DNA of 64,000 nucleotides from Hyphomonadaceae bacterium (GTDB lineage: Bacteria > Pseudomonadota > Alphaproteobacteria > Caulobacterales > Aquidulcibacteraceae), in contig JAHBYF010000005.1 in the NCBI GenBank assembly GCA_019636095.1, positions 1-64,000 of the forward strand, written 5' to 3'. The notes beneath the pieces were generated by a model that was given only the letters and a program-made list of their open reading frames with translations, was not told the DNA's origin and made no database searches. The position numbers were made by a program, and so were the translations under genes. Of this stretch, positions 63,154 through 64,000 are shown in pieces; within the stretch, counting starts at the first letter, position 1; each line of letters opens with the position of its first letter.

Positions 63154-64000
63154 GAGCGGTTGCGGGGCTTTTTGCGCTTTTGCTCGCGGCGTGTGCCGCC
63201 GGTGAGGCGCCGGCGCAACCGGAAGCGCCGGTTGCGGTTGAGCATCCCGTTGAGGCGGCAGGGCCAGCTAATCCGCCGCCGACAACGCTTTCGCTGCGTT
63301 GCGCAGGCGCCTTTACGCAAGGCGGCGTCGCGCTTTGCCGGACGTTGCCGGGCGCAAGTGTGGCGCTCGATGGGGCGACCGTTGGCGTAGCTGACGCTGA
63401 CGGTTGGGTTGTCGTCGGCTTCACGCGCGAGCATGCGGCTGCCGCGGAAGTGAGCGCTTCGGCCAACGGTGGGACCGCGACGGCGCGGTTCGACATCGCG
63501 CCGCGTGAGTTCGACATTCAGCGCGTGAATGGATTGCCGCAGCAGACGGTGACGCCGACCGATCCGGACGTGTTGGCGCGCATCCGGCGCGAGGCGGCGC
63601 TGAAGCAAGAGGGCTTTCGAAGCACCGCGAACATCGAAGGCTTTCTCGATGGTTTCGTTTTGCCGATTGAAGGCGGCACGGTGACCGGGCGCTGGGGCAA
63701 TCAGCGGATTTTGAACGGGACGCCAAGCACGCCCCACTTCGGCTACGATATCGCAGCGCCGGTCGGCACGCCGGTGCATGCGCCCGCCAGCGGCGTCGTG
63801 ACGCTCGCCGAACCGGATATGCACTACGAGGGCGGGCTGGTGTTTATCGACCACGGCCAAGGTCTCATCACTATGTACCTGCACATGAGCCGCCTCGATG
63901 TTCATGTCGGCGACACGGTGGAGCAAGGTCAGGTGATCGGCGCTGTCGGCGCACGCGGACGCGCGACGGGGCCGCATCTTTGCTGGCGCATGAAGCTGCG
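63150..64000 (+). CDS. M23-family metallopeptidase lipoprotein, 3' end missing
   Basis: The frame opens at GTG 63150 and is still open at the window edge, giving 283 complete codons. A lipoprotein signal ends LLLAACAAG. The C-terminal LytM domain shows the zinc motifs HFGYDIA (His and Asp), YLHMS and GPHLCW. M23 peptidases cut peptidoglycan cross-links. It is coupled to DUF2093 by GTGA. A few residues of the domain lie beyond the window. Confidence 0.9.
   Translation, partial: MRAVAGLFALLLAACAAGEAPAQPEAPVAVEHPVEAAGPANPPPTTLSLRCAGAFTQGGVALCRTLPGASVALDGATVGVADADGWVVVGFTREHAAAAEVSASANGGTATARFDIAPREFDIQRVNGLPQQTVTPTDPDVLARIRREAALKQEGFRSTANIEGFLDGFVLPIEGGTVTGRWGNQRILNGTPSTPHFGYDIAAPVGTPVHAPASGVVTLAEPDMHYEGGLVFIDHGQGLITMYLHMSRLDVHVGDTVEQGQVIGAVGARGRATGPHLCWRMKL

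Overview
The window is high-GC DNA from an alphaproteobacterium. The best guess is the order Caulobacterales, Hyphomonadaceae-like. Reasons: the xseA / DUF2093 / M23 peptidase neighbourhood near purD, a TipF-like degenerate EAL protein, frequent GTG and TTG starts, many ATGA/GTGA/TAATG gene overlaps, and REP-like palindromes between genes. No rRNA gene, complete tRNA gene, CRISPR array or insertion sequence was seen.

Positions 1-9113 are the right-hand part of an integrated mobile element. It carries the end of a TraF-type S26 peptidase, a probably frameshifted membrane-protein gene, an oriT-like pair of hairpins, a short relaxase, two unknown genes, a HipBA toxin-antitoxin pair with three regularly spaced operators, a UPF1-like SF1 helicase and a P4-type tyrosine integrase. 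It ends at a 45-base remnant of the 3' half of tRNA-Arg(ACG), which I read as the right attachment site. The intact tRNA should lie left of the window.

From 9114 onward the DNA looks chromosomal. 9378-14543 holds a GT4 glycosyltransferase, an AraC regulator with a VOC protein, small genes, and an unnamed two-gene membrane module: a four-TM coiled-coil protein plus a membrane-anchored vWA-like protein. 14755-21240 is one tightly packed catabolic operon: exported DUF885 peptidase, leucine/valine-type dehydrogenase, and the E1alpha, E1beta and E2 subunits of the branched-chain 2-oxoacid dehydrogenase. It would take peptides to branched acyl-CoAs, with E3 encoded elsewhere.

21271-35415 mixes housekeeping genes (rsmD, an RluB-like synthase, tadA, ribF, udk) with a TIR-TM-repeat protein, an AAA ATPase, a TerC transporter, a CheY-like protein and a TipF-like protein. 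35553-49633 contains a DUF2975/XRE membrane-regulator pair, an acyl-CoA dehydrogenase, three tandem paralogs of a single-TM family (DUF6090-like), ZIP and CorA-like metal transporters, and a GSDH-cytochrome c fusion. 49785-64000 holds an amidohydrolase, an ACAD10/11-type phosphotransferase, purD, a globin-like protein, a large membrane-anchored beta-solenoid protein, xseA, a GT25 plus TPR-glycosyltransferase pair, and the start of an M23 peptidase cut by the window edge.

Most genes were recognised from motifs read directly in the translations. Families called as DUFs, and gene symbols such as tipF, are from memory of family motifs and were not checked by any search.
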